The notes: generated by a model from the sequence alone, not told the origin. 64,000 bases of DNA from Streptomyces luteogriseus (GCF_014205055.1 NZ_JACHMS010000001.1:5146001-5210000), one strand, 5' to 3'; positions 44,629-53,682 are shown, counted from the first letter of the stretch. Numbers and translations: made by a program.

Positions 44629-46002
44629 CTACGGAACCTCCCACCCCGCTCGCGTCAACGCGTCCACCTCGGCCCCACCCGACTCGGCGACGACCTCCTC
44701 CACGGTCTGCGCCCGCCGCACCACCGCGAAGCGTCCACCCGGCCCGAAGCCGTACACGCCGGGCCGCACCAGCGAGTTGTACCCGTAGTGGTGGGCGAAG
44801 TAGTACGCCCCGGTGTCCAGAGCCGCCGCGTAGTCCCCCTGCTCCAGCAACGGCATGGACCGTGCCTCCGCCAGCAGGTCCCCCGCGAAACAGGCCGGCC
44901 CCGCGACGTCCTGGACCACCACCGGGCCCTCCTTGGGCCGCCCCTTCGCGTCGTACGCGGAGATCCGCAGCGGCCAGCTCCCCGGCGCGTACACCGTCCG
45001 CGCGGCCACCTGCACCCCGGCGTGCGTCACCGCCACCGCCCGCCCGCCGGAGGCCTTCGCGTACTCGACCCGCGCCACCACCGTCCCGTGCTTGGCCAGC
45101 AGCGACCGCCCGAACTCGGTGACCAGCCCGTACCGCCCGTCGAGCAGCCCCGGCACCTCCTCGGCCAGCAGCCGTGCGTACCGCGCGTAGGTCGGAGCCG
45201 TCGCCTCCGACGCGAAGTTCACCGGCAGGCCGCCGCCGATGTCGAGCGTGTCCACCTGCCGCCGCCCGGCCCGCCGGTTGATCTCCTCCGCCAGCGCGTA
45301 CGTCTCCGCCACGCCCCGGGCCATCAGGGCCAGCGGGATGCCCTGGGACCCGGTGTGCGCGTGCAGCCGGGTCAGCCACGGCCGGTCCAGATACGCCTGG
45401 ACGACCCACTCCCGGGCCCCCTCGTCACGCAGCGCCACCCCGAACTTCGAGGTGGCCGTGGCTGTGGACAGCGCCTCGATGGAGCCCCCGCCGACCTGCG
45501 GATTCACCCGGATCCCCAGCGGGGAGCGGCTGCTCGAGGAGCGCATCAGGGCATCGATCCGGGCCAGTTCCTGCGGGTTGTCCGCGTTGACGGCGATGCC
45601 CAGGGACAGCGCCTCGCGCAGCTCGGCCGGCGTCTTCGCGGGCGAGTCGAGCACCGTCACCTCCGGCGGCATGCCGGCCGCCCGCGCCAGGGCCAGCTCA
45701 CCCGGGCTCGCGACCTCCGCGCCGACGCCCTCCTCACGCAGCAGCCGCAGGACCGGCACCAGCGGGGTCGCCTTCACCGCGAAGGCGTGCAGCACGGGCG
45801 TGTCCGGCGCCACCACCGCCTCGAACGCCGCCCGCAGCTCCGCCGCCGACTCCCGGATGCCGGTGACGTCCAGCAGCCCCACGATGGGGCTGTCGGGCCC
45901 GAGCAGCCCTTGCTCCACGGCGGCCCGCACCGCCTCGTCCCGCCGCGCGGCCCGCCGGGCCCCGGTGTCGTCCGCCTCTTCCGCCTCGATGTGTGCGCCC
46001 AT
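44629..46002 (-). CDS. PLP-dependent decarboxylase, LysA-like (fold type III)
   Basis: A 457-residue member of the diaminopimelate/ornithine decarboxylase group. The PLP lysine is Lys77 in FAVKATPL, the cofactor and substrate loops are HTGSQG, DIGGGLPVN and EFGR, and DTGAYYFAHHYGYN closes the active site. Where diaminopimelate decarboxylases have the CESxD motif from the partner subunit, this protein has CFAGD, so the substrate is probably not meso-diaminopimelate. The ATG at 46002 follows a weak site. It is divergent from hutU, with which it shares a spacer containing an 8-bp-arm inverted repeat, so a link to histidine or related amines is possible. Confidence 0.85.
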   Translation of the reverse strand: MGAHIEAEEADDTGARRAARRDEAVRAAVEQGLLGPDSPIVGLLDVTGIRESAAELRAAFEAVVAPDTPVLHAFAVKATPLVPVLRLLREEGVGAEVASPGELALARAAGMPPEVTVLDSPAKTPAELREALSLGIAVNADNPQELARIDALMRSSSSRSPLGIRVNPQVGGGSIEALSTATATSKFGVALRDEGAREWVVQAYLDRPWLTRLHAHTGSQGIPLALMARGVAETYALAEEINRRAGRRQVDTLDIGGGLPVNFASEATAPTYARYARLLAEEVPGLLDGRYGLVTEFGRSLLAKHGTVVARVEYAKASGGRAVAVTHAGVQVAARTVYAPGSWPLRISAYDAKGRPKEGPVVVQDVAGPACFAGDLLAEARSMPLLEQGDYAAALDTGAYYFAHHYGYNSLVRPGVYGFGPGGRFAVVRRAQTVEEVVAESGGAEVDALTRAGWEVP

Positions 46003-46059
46003 GCATCCAGCCAAACATCCACGGCGGCGCCGCGCCGACACCCCCACGTATTGACTAGC

Positions 46060-46088
46060 TCTATTCAGAAGTCCAGGATGTGAATAGA
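46060..46088. promoter_or_regulatory. Operator-like inverted repeat in the hutU divergent spacer
   Basis: TCTATTCA-N13-TGAATAGA is a perfect inverted repeat with 8-bp arms between the LysA-like gene and hutU. CTATTCAG within it matches CTGAATAG before the RpiR-type regulator. Confidence 0.65.
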
Positions 46089-46137
46089 CGTAGCAACAAA
46101 CCGCCGGGAGCACCACGCACCCACCAGGAGGCAGACC

Positions 46138-47802
46138 ATGTCAGGACCCCGCCCCGTCCGAGCACCGCGCGGCACGGAACCGAGCGCCCTGGGATGGCAG
46201 CAGGAAGCCGCCCTGCGGATGCTGCAGAACAACCTCGACCCCGAGGTCGCCGAGCACCCCGACAAGCTCGTCGTCTACGGCGGCACCGGCAAGGCCGCCC
46301 GCGACTGGCGCTCCTTCGACGCCATGGTGCGCACGCTGAAGGGGCTGAAGCAGGACGAGACCATGCTGGTCCAGTCCGGCCGGCCCGTCGGCGTCATGCA
46401 GACCCACGAGTGGGCCCCGCGCGTCCTCATCGCCAACTCCAACCTCGTCGGCGACTGGGCCAACTGGGAGGAGTTCCGCCGCCTCGAACACCTCGGCCTG
46501 ACCATGTACGGGCAGATGACCGCCGGTTCCTGGATCTACATCGGCACCCAGGGCATCCTCCAGGGCACCTACGAGACCTTCGCCGCCGTCGCCGCGAAGA
46601 AGTTCGGCGGGACGCTGGCCGGAACCATCACCCTGACCGCGGGCCTCGGCGGCATGGGCGGCGCCCAGCCGCTCGCCGTGACGATGAACGACGGCGTGGC
46701 CATCTGCATCGACTGCGACCCGCGCGCCATCGAACGGCGCATCGAGCACCGGTACCTCGATGTGAAGGCCGACAGCCTCGCCCACGCGCTCCAGCTGGCC
46801 ACCGAGGCACGCGACCAGCGCAAGCCGCTGTCCATCGGCCTCCTGGGCAACGCCGCCGAGCTGCTCCCGCGGATGCTCGCCGAGGGCGCCCCGATCGACA
46901 TCGTCACCGACCAGACCTCGGCCCACGACCCCCTGGCCTACCTGCCGGTCGGCGTCGCCTTCGAGGACATGGCCGACGCCGCCGCCAAGGACCCGGCCGG
47001 CTTCACCACCCGGGCCCGCGAGTCCATGGCCCGGCACGTCGAGGCCATGGTCGGCTTCATGGACGCCGGCGCCGAGGTCTTCGACTACGGCAACTCCATC
47101 CGCGGCGAGGCCCAACTCGCCGGATACGACCGCGCCTTCGCCTTCCCCGGCTTCGTCCCCGCCTACATCCGCCCCCTGTTCTGCGAGGGCAAGGGCCCCT
47201 TCCGCTGGGCCGCCCTGTCCGGCGAGGCCTCCGACATCGCCAAGACCGACAAGGCGGTCCTCGACCTCTTCCCGGAGAACGAGTCCCTGGCCCGCTGGAT
47301 CAAGATGGCCGGCGAACGCGTCCACTTCCAGGGCCTGCCCGCCCGGATCTGCTGGCTCGGCTACGGCGAGCGCGACAAGGCCGGCGAGCGGTTCAACGAC
47401 ATGGTCGCGAGCGGGGAGCTGGCCGCGCCGGTCGTCATCGGCCGCGACCACCTCGACTGCGGTTCCGTCGCGTCCCCCTACCGCGAGACCGAGGCCATGC
47501 TCGACGGATCCGACGCGATCGCCGACTGGCCGCTGCTGAACGCCATGGTGAACGTCGCCTCCGGGGCGTCCTGGGTGTCGATCCACCACGGCGGCGGCGT
47601 CGGGATGGGCCGCTCGATCCACGCCGGGCAGGTCACGGTGGCGGACGGCACGGCGCTCGCCGGGGAGAAGATCCGCCGGGTGCTCACCAACGACCCCGGC
47701 ATGGGCGTCATCCGGCACGTCGACGCCGGGTACGACATCGCGGAGTCGGTGGCGGGGGAGCGGGGCGTCCGCGTCCCGATGCGCGAGGGTGACGGCGCGT
47801 GA
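46138..47802 (+). CDS. hutU: Urocanate hydratase
   Basis: A 554-residue urocanase that adds water to urocanate to give 4-imidazolone-5-propionate, with NAD+ as a tightly bound electrophile. Visible signatures are VVYGGTGKAARDW, the NAD region GLGGMGGAQP, FDYGNSIRGEA, ARICWLGYGERDKAG, and HLDCGSVASPYRETEAM carrying the conserved Cys. The length is normal. AGGAGG lies seven bases before the ATG. It is the first gene of hutU-M20-hutF-hutI, each overlapping or closely following the last. Histidase (hutH), the preceding enzyme, is not in this window. Confidence 0.97.
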   Translation: MSGPRPVRAPRGTEPSALGWQQEAALRMLQNNLDPEVAEHPDKLVVYGGTGKAARDWRSFDAMVRTLKGLKQDETMLVQSGRPVGVMQTHEWAPRVLIANSNLVGDWANWEEFRRLEHLGLTMYGQMTAGSWIYIGTQGILQGTYETFAAVAAKKFGGTLAGTITLTAGLGGMGGAQPLAVTMNDGVAICIDCDPRAIERRIEHRYLDVKADSLAHALQLATEARDQRKPLSIGLLGNAAELLPRMLAEGAPIDIVTDQTSAHDPLAYLPVGVAFEDMADAAAKDPAGFTTRARESMARHVEAMVGFMDAGAEVFDYGNSIRGEAQLAGYDRAFAFPGFVPAYIRPLFCEGKGPFRWAALSGEASDIAKTDKAVLDLFPENESLARWIKMAGERVHFQGLPARICWLGYGERDKAGERFNDMVASGELAAPVVIGRDHLDCGSVASPYRETEAMLDGSDAIADWPLLNAMVNVASGASWVSIHHGGGVGMGRSIHAGQVTVADGTALAGEKIRRVLTNDPGMGVIRHVDAGYDIAESVAGERGVRVPMREGDGA

Positions 47803-49016
47803 GTTTCCACAGCATGTGGGCGGAGCTGCTGCCGGTCGGCCGCAGCTCCGCGTCCGGCGGCTACCGCCGCTTCGCCTGGACGGACGCCGACGCCGACTGC
47901 CGCGCCTGGTTCGAGGACCAGGCCCGCGCGCGGGGCCTCGCCCACGAGGTCGACCGGAACGGCAACCAGTGGGCCTGGCTCGGCGACCCCGCCGCCCGGG
48001 ACGCCGTCGTCACCGGCTCGCACCTCGATTCCGTGCCGGACGGCGGCGCCTTCGACGGCCCCCTCGGAGTCGTGTCCGCCTTCGCCGCGCTCGACGAGCT
48101 GCGCGGCAGGGACGCCCGCCTCACCCGGCCCCTCGCCATCGTGAACTTCGGCGACGAGGAGGGCGCCCGGTTCGGGCTCGCCTGCGTCGGGTCCCGGCTC
48201 ACCGCCGGGCAGCTCACCCGCGCGCAGGCGCACCTGCTCACCGACGGCGAGGGCGTGACGCTGCCCCGGGCCATGGAGGCCGCCGGATACGACCCGGACG
48301 CCATCGGGCCGGACCCCGAACGGCTCGCCCGCATCGGCGCCTTCGTCGAACTGCACGTCGAACAGGGCCGGGCCCTGGACCTGTCCGGCGACCGGGTCGG
48401 CCTCGCCAGCGCGATCTGGCCGCACGGCCGGTGGCGGTTCGACTTCCGGGGCGAGGCCAACCACGCCGGCACCACCCGGCTCGCCGACCGGCACGACCCG
48501 ATGCTGTCCTACGCCGAGACCGTCCTCGCCGCCCGGCGCGAGGCCGAACTCGCCGGAGCCGTCGCGACCTTCGGCAAGGTCGCCGTCGAGCCCAACGGCG
48601 TCAACGCCGTCCCCTCCCTCGTGCGCGGCTGGCTCGACTCCCGCGCCGAGGACCAGACGAGACTCGACACCGTGGTCGGCGGTATCGAGAAGGCCGCGCG
48701 GAGTCACGCGGACGCGCACGGCATCGACCTCGACGTCGTCCGTGAGTCCTTCACCCCCGTCGTCGAGTTCGACCACGCTCTGCGCGACGAACTCGCCCGC
48801 ATCCTCGGCACGGACACCGACCTCACCGTCCCCGTCCTCGGCACCGGCGCCGGACACGACGCCGGGATCCTGTCCGGGAGCATCCCGACCGCCATGCTGT
48901 TCGTGCGCAACCCCACCGGCGTCTCCCACTCCCCGGCCGAGTCCGCGAGCGAGGACGACTGCGTGGCCGGGGTACTCGCACTCGCCGACGTACTGGAAGG
49001 ACTGGCGTGCAGGTGA
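47799..49016 (+). CDS. M20-family amidohydrolase (allantoate/N-carbamoyl amino acid hydrolase-like)
   Basis: A 405-residue zinc amidohydrolase. Metal ligands and their surroundings are GSHLDSVPDGGAFDGPLGV, NFGDEEGARFG, FVELHVEQG, and GAGHDAGIL near the C-terminus. The family cleaves N-carbamoyl or ureido groups from amino acids. Its GTG overlaps the hutU TGA and its own stop overlaps the hutF start, so it is embedded in the hut operon. The product of HutF, N-formylglutamate, needs hydrolysis and no hutG is seen here; I infer this enzyme does it. Automatic labels would call it allantoate amidohydrolase. Confidence 0.9.
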   Translation: MSFHSMWAELLPVGRSSASGGYRRFAWTDADADCRAWFEDQARARGLAHEVDRNGNQWAWLGDPAARDAVVTGSHLDSVPDGGAFDGPLGVVSAFAALDELRGRDARLTRPLAIVNFGDEEGARFGLACVGSRLTAGQLTRAQAHLLTDGEGVTLPRAMEAAGYDPDAIGPDPERLARIGAFVELHVEQGRALDLSGDRVGLASAIWPHGRWRFDFRGEANHAGTTRLADRHDPMLSYAETVLAARREAELAGAVATFGKVAVEPNGVNAVPSLVRGWLDSRAEDQTRLDTVVGGIEKAARSHADAHGIDLDVVRESFTPVVEFDHALRDELARILGTDTDLTVPVLGTGAGHDAGILSGSIPTAMLFVRNPTGVSHSPAESASEDDCVAGVLALADVLEGLACR

Positions 49017-50359
49017 CGACAGCAGCCCCGCGGACGTACTGGCTGGAGCACGCCTGGCTCGGCGACCATGTCGAGCCGGGCGTGGCCCTCGACGTCGCGG
49101 ACGGCCGCATCACCGCCGTCCGCACCGGCGCCCCCGCCCCGCCCCCCGGCGCCGAGGTGCTGCGCGGACTCACCCTGCCCGGTCTGGCCAACGCGCACAG
49201 CCATGCCTTCCACCGGGCCCTGCGGGGGGCCGTCCAGGTCGGCTCCGGCACCTTCTGGACCTGGCGCGAGGTCATGTACGCCACGGCCGCCCGGCTCACC
49301 CCGGACAGCTACCACGCCCTCGCCCGCGCCGTGTACGCCGAGATGGCACTGGCGGGTATCACGGCCGTCGGCGAGTTCCACTACGTCCACCACGCCCCCG
49401 GCGGCACCCCCTACGCCGACCCCAACGCCATGGGCGAGGCCCTCATCACGGCCGCCGCCGAAGCCGGCATCCGCATCACCCTCCTCGACACCGCCTACCT
49501 CTCCTCCGGCTTCGGGCAGCCCCCCACCGCCCACCAGCTCCGCTTCTCCGACGGGGACGCCGAGGCCTGGGCCACACGCTCTTCACTTCTCAAGGATCGG
49601 AATCACGCACGGATCGGGGCCGCGATCCACTCCGTACGGGCCGTGCCCGCCGAGCAGTTGGAGACCGTCGCACGGTGGGCCGAGGAACGGCGGGCCCCGC
49701 TCCATGTGCACCTGTCCGAGCAGACCGCCGAGAACGAGGCGTGCCGGGAGGTCCACGGCTGCACCCCGGCCCAGCTCCTCGCCCTGCACGGCGTCCTCGG
49801 ACCGCGCACCACCGGCGTCCACAACACCCACCTCACCGCCGAGGACATCTCCCTCCTCGGCGGCAGCGGCACCGGCACCTGTATGTGCCCGACCACCGAG
49901 CGGGACCTCGCGGATGGCATCGGGCCGGCCGTCGCCCTGCAGAACGAGGGCTCCCCGCTCTGTCTCGGCTCCGACAGCCACGCCGTCATCGACCTGCTCG
50001 AAGAGGCGCGGGCCATGGAACTGAACGAGCGGCTGCGCACCCGCACCCGAGGTCACTGGACAGCGGCGGCCCTGCTGCGGGCGGCCTCGGGCGACGGCCA
50101 CACCGCCCTCGGCTGGGAGGACGCGGGAGCCCTGGAGACCGGCGCGCTCGCCGACTTCACCACCCTCGCGCTCGACTCGGTCAGGACGGCAGGGCCGCCT
50201 CCGCGGCTCGGGGCCGAGACGGCCGTATTCGCTGCGTCGGCAGCAGACGTGTCGCATACGGTCGTGGGTGGTCGGCACGTCGTACGGGACGGGGTCCACT
50301 CCCTCGTACCGGACGTGCCGCGAGCCCTCGCGGACGCCGTCGAAGCCCTGCGGGGATGA
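49013..50359 (+). CDS. hutF: Formimidoylglutamate deiminase
   Basis: A 448-residue amidohydrolase-superfamily enzyme that deaminates N-formimidoyl-L-glutamate to N-formyl-L-glutamate and ammonia. The metal site begins with LANAHSHAFHRALRG, later GEFHYVHH, VHLSEQTAENEAC and LGSDSHAVIDLLEEARAMEL. The last two are typical of HutF. I start at GTG 49013, which overlaps the upstream TGA; GTG 49007 in the same frame is the alternative and lies nearer GGAAGGA. Its TGA overlaps an in-frame ATG of the next gene's frame (50356). Confidence 0.94.
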   Translation: MTTAAPRTYWLEHAWLGDHVEPGVALDVADGRITAVRTGAPAPPPGAEVLRGLTLPGLANAHSHAFHRALRGAVQVGSGTFWTWREVMYATAARLTPDSYHALARAVYAEMALAGITAVGEFHYVHHAPGGTPYADPNAMGEALITAAAEAGIRITLLDTAYLSSGFGQPPTAHQLRFSDGDAEAWATRSSLLKDRNHARIGAAIHSVRAVPAEQLETVARWAEERRAPLHVHLSEQTAENEACREVHGCTPAQLLALHGVLGPRTTGVHNTHLTAEDISLLGGSGTGTCMCPTTERDLADGIGPAVALQNEGSPLCLGSDSHAVIDLLEEARAMELNERLRTRTRGHWTAAALLRAASGDGHTALGWEDAGALETGALADFTTLALDSVRTAGPPPRLGAETAVFAASAADVSHTVVGGRHVVRDGVHSLVPDVPRALADAVEALRG

Positions 50360-50436
50360 GCCCGGGCCGCCCGTCCGCGCGGCCCGCCTCCGCCCCCGAA
50401 CCCGACCCCACCGCCGACCAGGCCACCAAGGACGCC

Positions 50437-51651
50437 ATGAGCAACGCGACGACCGTCAGCCCCGCCCACTCCGCGAGCACCGCAAGCACGCTCATCACCA
50501 ACATCGCAGCCCTGGTCACCAACGACCCCTCCTCCGGTGACGGTTCCCCCCTGGGACTGGTCCAGGACGCGGCCGTCGTCATCGAAGGCGACCGCGTCGT
50601 GTGGACCGGTGATCAAAGCAAAGCACCCGCCACTGACAACCGGGTCGACGCCGAAGGCCGGGCGGTCGTCCCGGGCTTCGTGGACTCCCACTCCCACCTC
50701 GTCTTCGCGGGCGACCGGACGCAGGAGTTCAACGCCCGGATGTCCGGGCGGCCGTACAGCGCCGGCGGCATCCGCACCACCGTCGCGGCCACGCGGGCGG
50801 CGAGCGACCGGGAACTCGAGGCCAACGTCACCCGTTACCTCGCCGAAGCCCTCCGCCAGGGCACCACCACGTTCGAGACCAAGTCCGGCTACGGCCTGAC
50901 CGTCGAGGACGAGGCCCGCGCCCTGCGCGTCGCCGCCGCCCACACCGACGAGGTCACCTACCTCGGTGCCCACATCGTCGCCCCCGAGTTCGCGGAGGAC
51001 CCGGCCGGCTACGTCGCCCTCGTCACCGGCGAGATGCTCGACGCCTGCGCCCCGCACGCCCGCTGGATCGACGTCTTCTGCGAGAAGGGCGCCTTCGACG
51101 GCGACCAGGCCCGCGCGATCCTCACCGCCGGCAAGGCGAAGGGCCTGCACCCCCGCATCCACGCCAACCAGCTGTCCTACGGCCCCGGTGTGCAGCTCGC
51201 GGTCGAGCTCGACGCGGCCAGCGCCGACCACTGCACCCACCTCACGGACGCGGACGTGGACGCCCTGGCCGGCGGCCGTACGGTCGCCACCCTGCTGCCC
51301 GGCGCCGAGTTCTCCACGCGGGCGGCATGGCCGGACGCGCGGCGTCTGCTGGACGCGGGCGTCACGGTCGCGCTGTCCACGGACTGCAACCCCGGCTCGT
51401 CCTTCACCTCGTCCGTGCCGTTCTGCATCGCCCTGGCCGTACGGGACATGGGGATGACCCCGGACGAGGCCGTGTGGTCGGCGACCGCGGGCGGTGCGGC
51501 GGCCCTGCGGCGCGACGACGTCGGCCGCCTCACCCCGGGCGCGTACGCGGACCTGACGCTCCTCGACGCCCCGAGCCACGTCCACCTGGCCTACCGGCCC
51601 GGCGTTCCGCTGGTCAGCGGGGTGTGGCGGCGCGGAGAGCGCGTGGTGTGA
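50437..51651 (+). CDS. hutI: Imidazolonepropionase
   Basis: A 404-residue metal-dependent hydrolase opening 4-imidazolone-5-propionate to N-formimidoylglutamate. Motifs are VDSHSHLVFAGDRTQEF, SGYGLTVEDE, HIHANQL-like (PRIHANQLSYGPG), ADHCTHL and STDCNPGSS, all expected for HutI. ATG 50437 has AAGGAC in position. An ATG at 50356 overlapping the hutF stop would add 27 Pro/Ala-rich residues and cannot be excluded. It completes the hut enzyme set present here and is followed by a small membrane protein gene. Confidence 0.96.
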   Translation: MSNATTVSPAHSASTASTLITNIAALVTNDPSSGDGSPLGLVQDAAVVIEGDRVVWTGDQSKAPATDNRVDAEGRAVVPGFVDSHSHLVFAGDRTQEFNARMSGRPYSAGGIRTTVAATRAASDRELEANVTRYLAEALRQGTTTFETKSGYGLTVEDEARALRVAAAHTDEVTYLGAHIVAPEFAEDPAGYVALVTGEMLDACAPHARWIDVFCEKGAFDGDQARAILTAGKAKGLHPRIHANQLSYGPGVQLAVELDAASADHCTHLTDADVDALAGGRTVATLLPGAEFSTRAAWPDARRLLDAGVTVALSTDCNPGSSFTSSVPFCIALAVRDMGMTPDEAVWSATAGGAAALRRDDVGRLTPGAYADLTLLDAPSHVHLAYRPGVPLVSGVWRRGERVV

Positions 51652-51672
51652 TCACCGGCCCGCGATAATGCG

Positions 51673-52053
51673 ATGCCGCGTCGGACGACGGCCGGCATCG
51701 GCGGAGGGCGGGCGCACATGGGGCGGGGACGGTGGGCGCGGCGCTGGTCGGCACCACTCGTGGTGAACGTGCTGCTCGGCATACCGGGCGTGGTGCCGTT
51801 CTGGCTGCTCTGGTACCTCGCGGTGAACGGGCCGCTCGCCGAGGCCGGCTGGACCGTGCGGGAACCGACCGAGAACGACGGCATGGCCCTCTGGCTCGTG
51901 ATCGTCGTCCCCGTCGTCACGCTCTACGGCCTGATCTGGTGGCTCGCCAACAGGCCGCTCCGGCACCGGACGGCACTCGCCCCGCACACCTACTGGCTGC
52001 TGAGCCTCACGGCCCCGCTGCTGCCGACGGCGGCGCTGTTCCTCAACTCCTGA
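51673..52053 (+). CDS. Small integral membrane protein next to sigI
   Basis: A 126-residue protein with three likely helices (VNVLLGIPGVVPFWLLWYLAV, WLVIVVPVVTLYGLIWWLA and YWLLSLTAPLLPTAALFL) and short polar loops. It is not recognised beyond being, from memory, conserved beside sigI in Streptomyces. A start at 51673 or at ATG 51718 (MGRGRW) is possible. It is convergent with sigI and separated from it by a strong hairpin, so any link to that sigma factor is positional only. Confidence 0.75.
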   Translation: MPRRTTAGIGGGRAHMGRGRWARRWSAPLVVNVLLGIPGVVPFWLLWYLAVNGPLAEAGWTVREPTENDGMALWLVIVVPVVTLYGLIWWLANRPLRHRTALAPHTYWLLSLTAPLLPTAALFLNS

Positions 52054-52086
52054 AGGGCCGCCGCCGACCACCGGTGCCACGCGCCC

Positions 52087-52112
52087 GGGGGCGGGCCGTC
52101 CGGCCCGCCCCC
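52087..52112. terminator. Bidirectional terminator between the small membrane protein and sigI
   Basis: GGGGGCGGGCCG pairs with CGGCCCGCCCCC across TC, between convergent stops. Confidence 0.85.
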
Positions 52113-52139
52113 GAGGGACACGTACACCAAGGCCGAGGA

Positions 52140-53054
52140 TCACTCCTCGACGGTCAGCCCCTTGCGCAGCCGTACCAGCGTCCGCGACAGCAGCCGCGAG
52201 ACGTGCATCTGCGAGATGCCGAGCTCTTCGCCGATCTCCGACTGGGTCATGCCCGCGACGAACCGCAGGGACAGGATCTTCCGGTCGCGCGGCGGGAGTT
52301 CCGCGATCAGAGGCTTCAACGACTCGACGTACTCGATGCCTTCGAGCCCGTGGTCCTCGTAGCCGATGCGGTCCGCGAGCGCGCCCTCGGAGTCGTCCTC
52401 CTCCGGCTGGGCATCCAGCGAGGAGGCGGTGTAGGCGTTCGACGCGGCCATGCCCTCGACGACCTCGTCGTTGGAGATCCCGAGGCGCTCCGCCAGCTCG
52501 GCCACCGTGGGGGCGCGGTCGAGCTTCTGGGCCAGTTCGTCCCCGGCCTTGGCCAGGTCGAGCCGCAGTTCCTGGAGCCGGCGCGGCACGCGCACGGACC
52601 ACGAGGTGTCGCGGAAGAAGCGCTTGATCTCACCGACGATGGTCGGCATCGCGAACGTGGGGAACTCCACACCGCGGGACAGCTCGAAGCGGTCGATCGC
52701 CTTGATCAGGCCGATGGTGCCGACCTGGATGATGTCCTCCATCGGCTCGCTGCGGGAGCGGAACCGGGAGGCGGCGAACTTGACCAGCGCGAGGTTCAGT
52801 TCGACGAGCGTGTTGCGGACGTACGAGTACTCGTGGGTCCCTTCCTCCAGCGTCTCCAGACGCTCGAAGAGGGTCTTGGACAGCGCCCGGGCGTCGACCG
52901 CGTCGACTTCCTCGTACGGCGGGATGTCCGGAAGTCCGGCGAGGAGGCCGTCCTGTGTGACGAGCATCTCGACCTGCTCGATGGGATCCAGATGTTCCGG
53001 AGGGGGTGTCGACGCCGCTTTGTGGGTACGCGATTCGTCGAGCCGGGGTGACAT
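52140..53054 (-). CDS. sigI: SigB/SigF-type stress sigma factor (SigI-like)
   Basis: A 304-residue group 3 sigma factor. Region 2 is VKFAASRFRSRSEPMEDIIQVGTIGLIKAIDRFE then VEFPTFAMPTIVGEIKRFFRD; region 3 follows, and region 4 ends with MTQSEIGEELGISQMHVSRLLSRTLVRLRKG. The architecture matches the SigB/SigF/SigG stress and sporulation group. GGAGG five bases before ATG 53054 decides the start; upstream ATGs at 53066 and 53078 lack such a site. It is divergent from anti-anti-sigma and anti-sigma genes, and from memory this trio is SigI/ArsI/PrsI of S. coelicolor, linked to osmotic stress. Confidence 0.94.
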   Translation of the reverse strand: MSPRLDESRTHKAASTPPPEHLDPIEQVEMLVTQDGLLAGLPDIPPYEEVDAVDARALSKTLFERLETLEEGTHEYSYVRNTLVELNLALVKFAASRFRSRSEPMEDIIQVGTIGLIKAIDRFELSRGVEFPTFAMPTIVGEIKRFFRDTSWSVRVPRRLQELRLDLAKAGDELAQKLDRAPTVAELAERLGISNDEVVEGMAASNAYTASSLDAQPEEDDSEGALADRIGYEDHGLEGIEYVESLKPLIAELPPRDRKILSLRFVAGMTQSEIGEELGISQMHVSRLLSRTLVRLRKGLTVEE

Positions 53055-53304
53055 GATGTCCTCCATCGTTCTCGGCATATGGCTGCCGGAGCCGTTAGGT
53101 GCACTGCGGTGTGCGGCGCCTCCAAAGCCGGCCGTGTCGGGTACGTGTCCTTACTAGGCCTACCCGCTTTCCCGAGCCCACCGCAAGTGCGTTCTGTGGG
53201 CATATGTCCGTTTGTGTGTAGTTGTTCGGGTGTCGGACCGTGCGGGGAGGGCGTAGTGTTCGAGGGCGTCAGCAACCACCTCGACGTCGGGAGAGAGAGA
53301 CGGC

Positions 53305-53682
53305 ATGGACCGCGGGACGGTCGGCAGCGCACAGTCTGGCCGGCTTCTGGTGGAGGTGCGGGAAGAGGGCTCTAGTGCCGTCGTGACCCCGGCGGGTGAG
53401 TTGGATCACCACACCGCCGATTTGTTGCGGGAGCCACTCGACGACTGCCTCGCCAAAGGATTCAAGCGCCTGGTCATCGATTGCGCACGCCTGGAGTTCT
53501 GTGACTCCACGGGGCTCAACGTGCTCCTCGGGGCACGGTTGAAGGCGGAGGCCGCCGGTGGCGGCGTCTCGCTCGCCGGCATGCAGCCGGTCGTGGCGCG
53601 CGTGTTCGAGATCACGGGTGCGGATGCGGTCTTCAGCGTCCATGACTCGCTCGAGGCGGCCCTGGCCGACGAGTCGGGCTGA
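53305..53682 (+). CDS. Anti-sigma factor antagonist (STAS domain)
   Basis: A 125-residue SpoIIAA/RsbV-like protein with one STAS domain: SSAVVTPAGELDHHTADLLREPLDD, then RLVIDCARLEFCDSTGLNVLLGA. Ser68 in CDSTGLN is the residue phosphorylated by the cognate anti-sigma kinase. In the unphosphorylated form it should bind that anti-sigma factor and free the sigma factor. It lies between divergent sigI and the anti-sigma gene, and from memory corresponds to ArsI (anti-anti-sigma) of S. coelicolor, an unlucky homonym of the arsenic lyase above. I leave the symbol blank to avoid confusion. Confidence 0.94.
   Translation: MDRGTVGSAQSGRLLVEVREEGSSAVVTPAGELDHHTADLLREPLDDCLAKGFKRLVIDCARLEFCDSTGLNVLLGARLKAEAAGGGVSLAGMQPVVARVFEITGADAVFSVHDSLEAALADESG

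Noticed and set aside
44629..46002. Calling the PLP enzyme lysA
   Set aside because: The CESxD motif is replaced by CFAGD and the context is histidine catabolism, so the lysine-pathway name is not supported.
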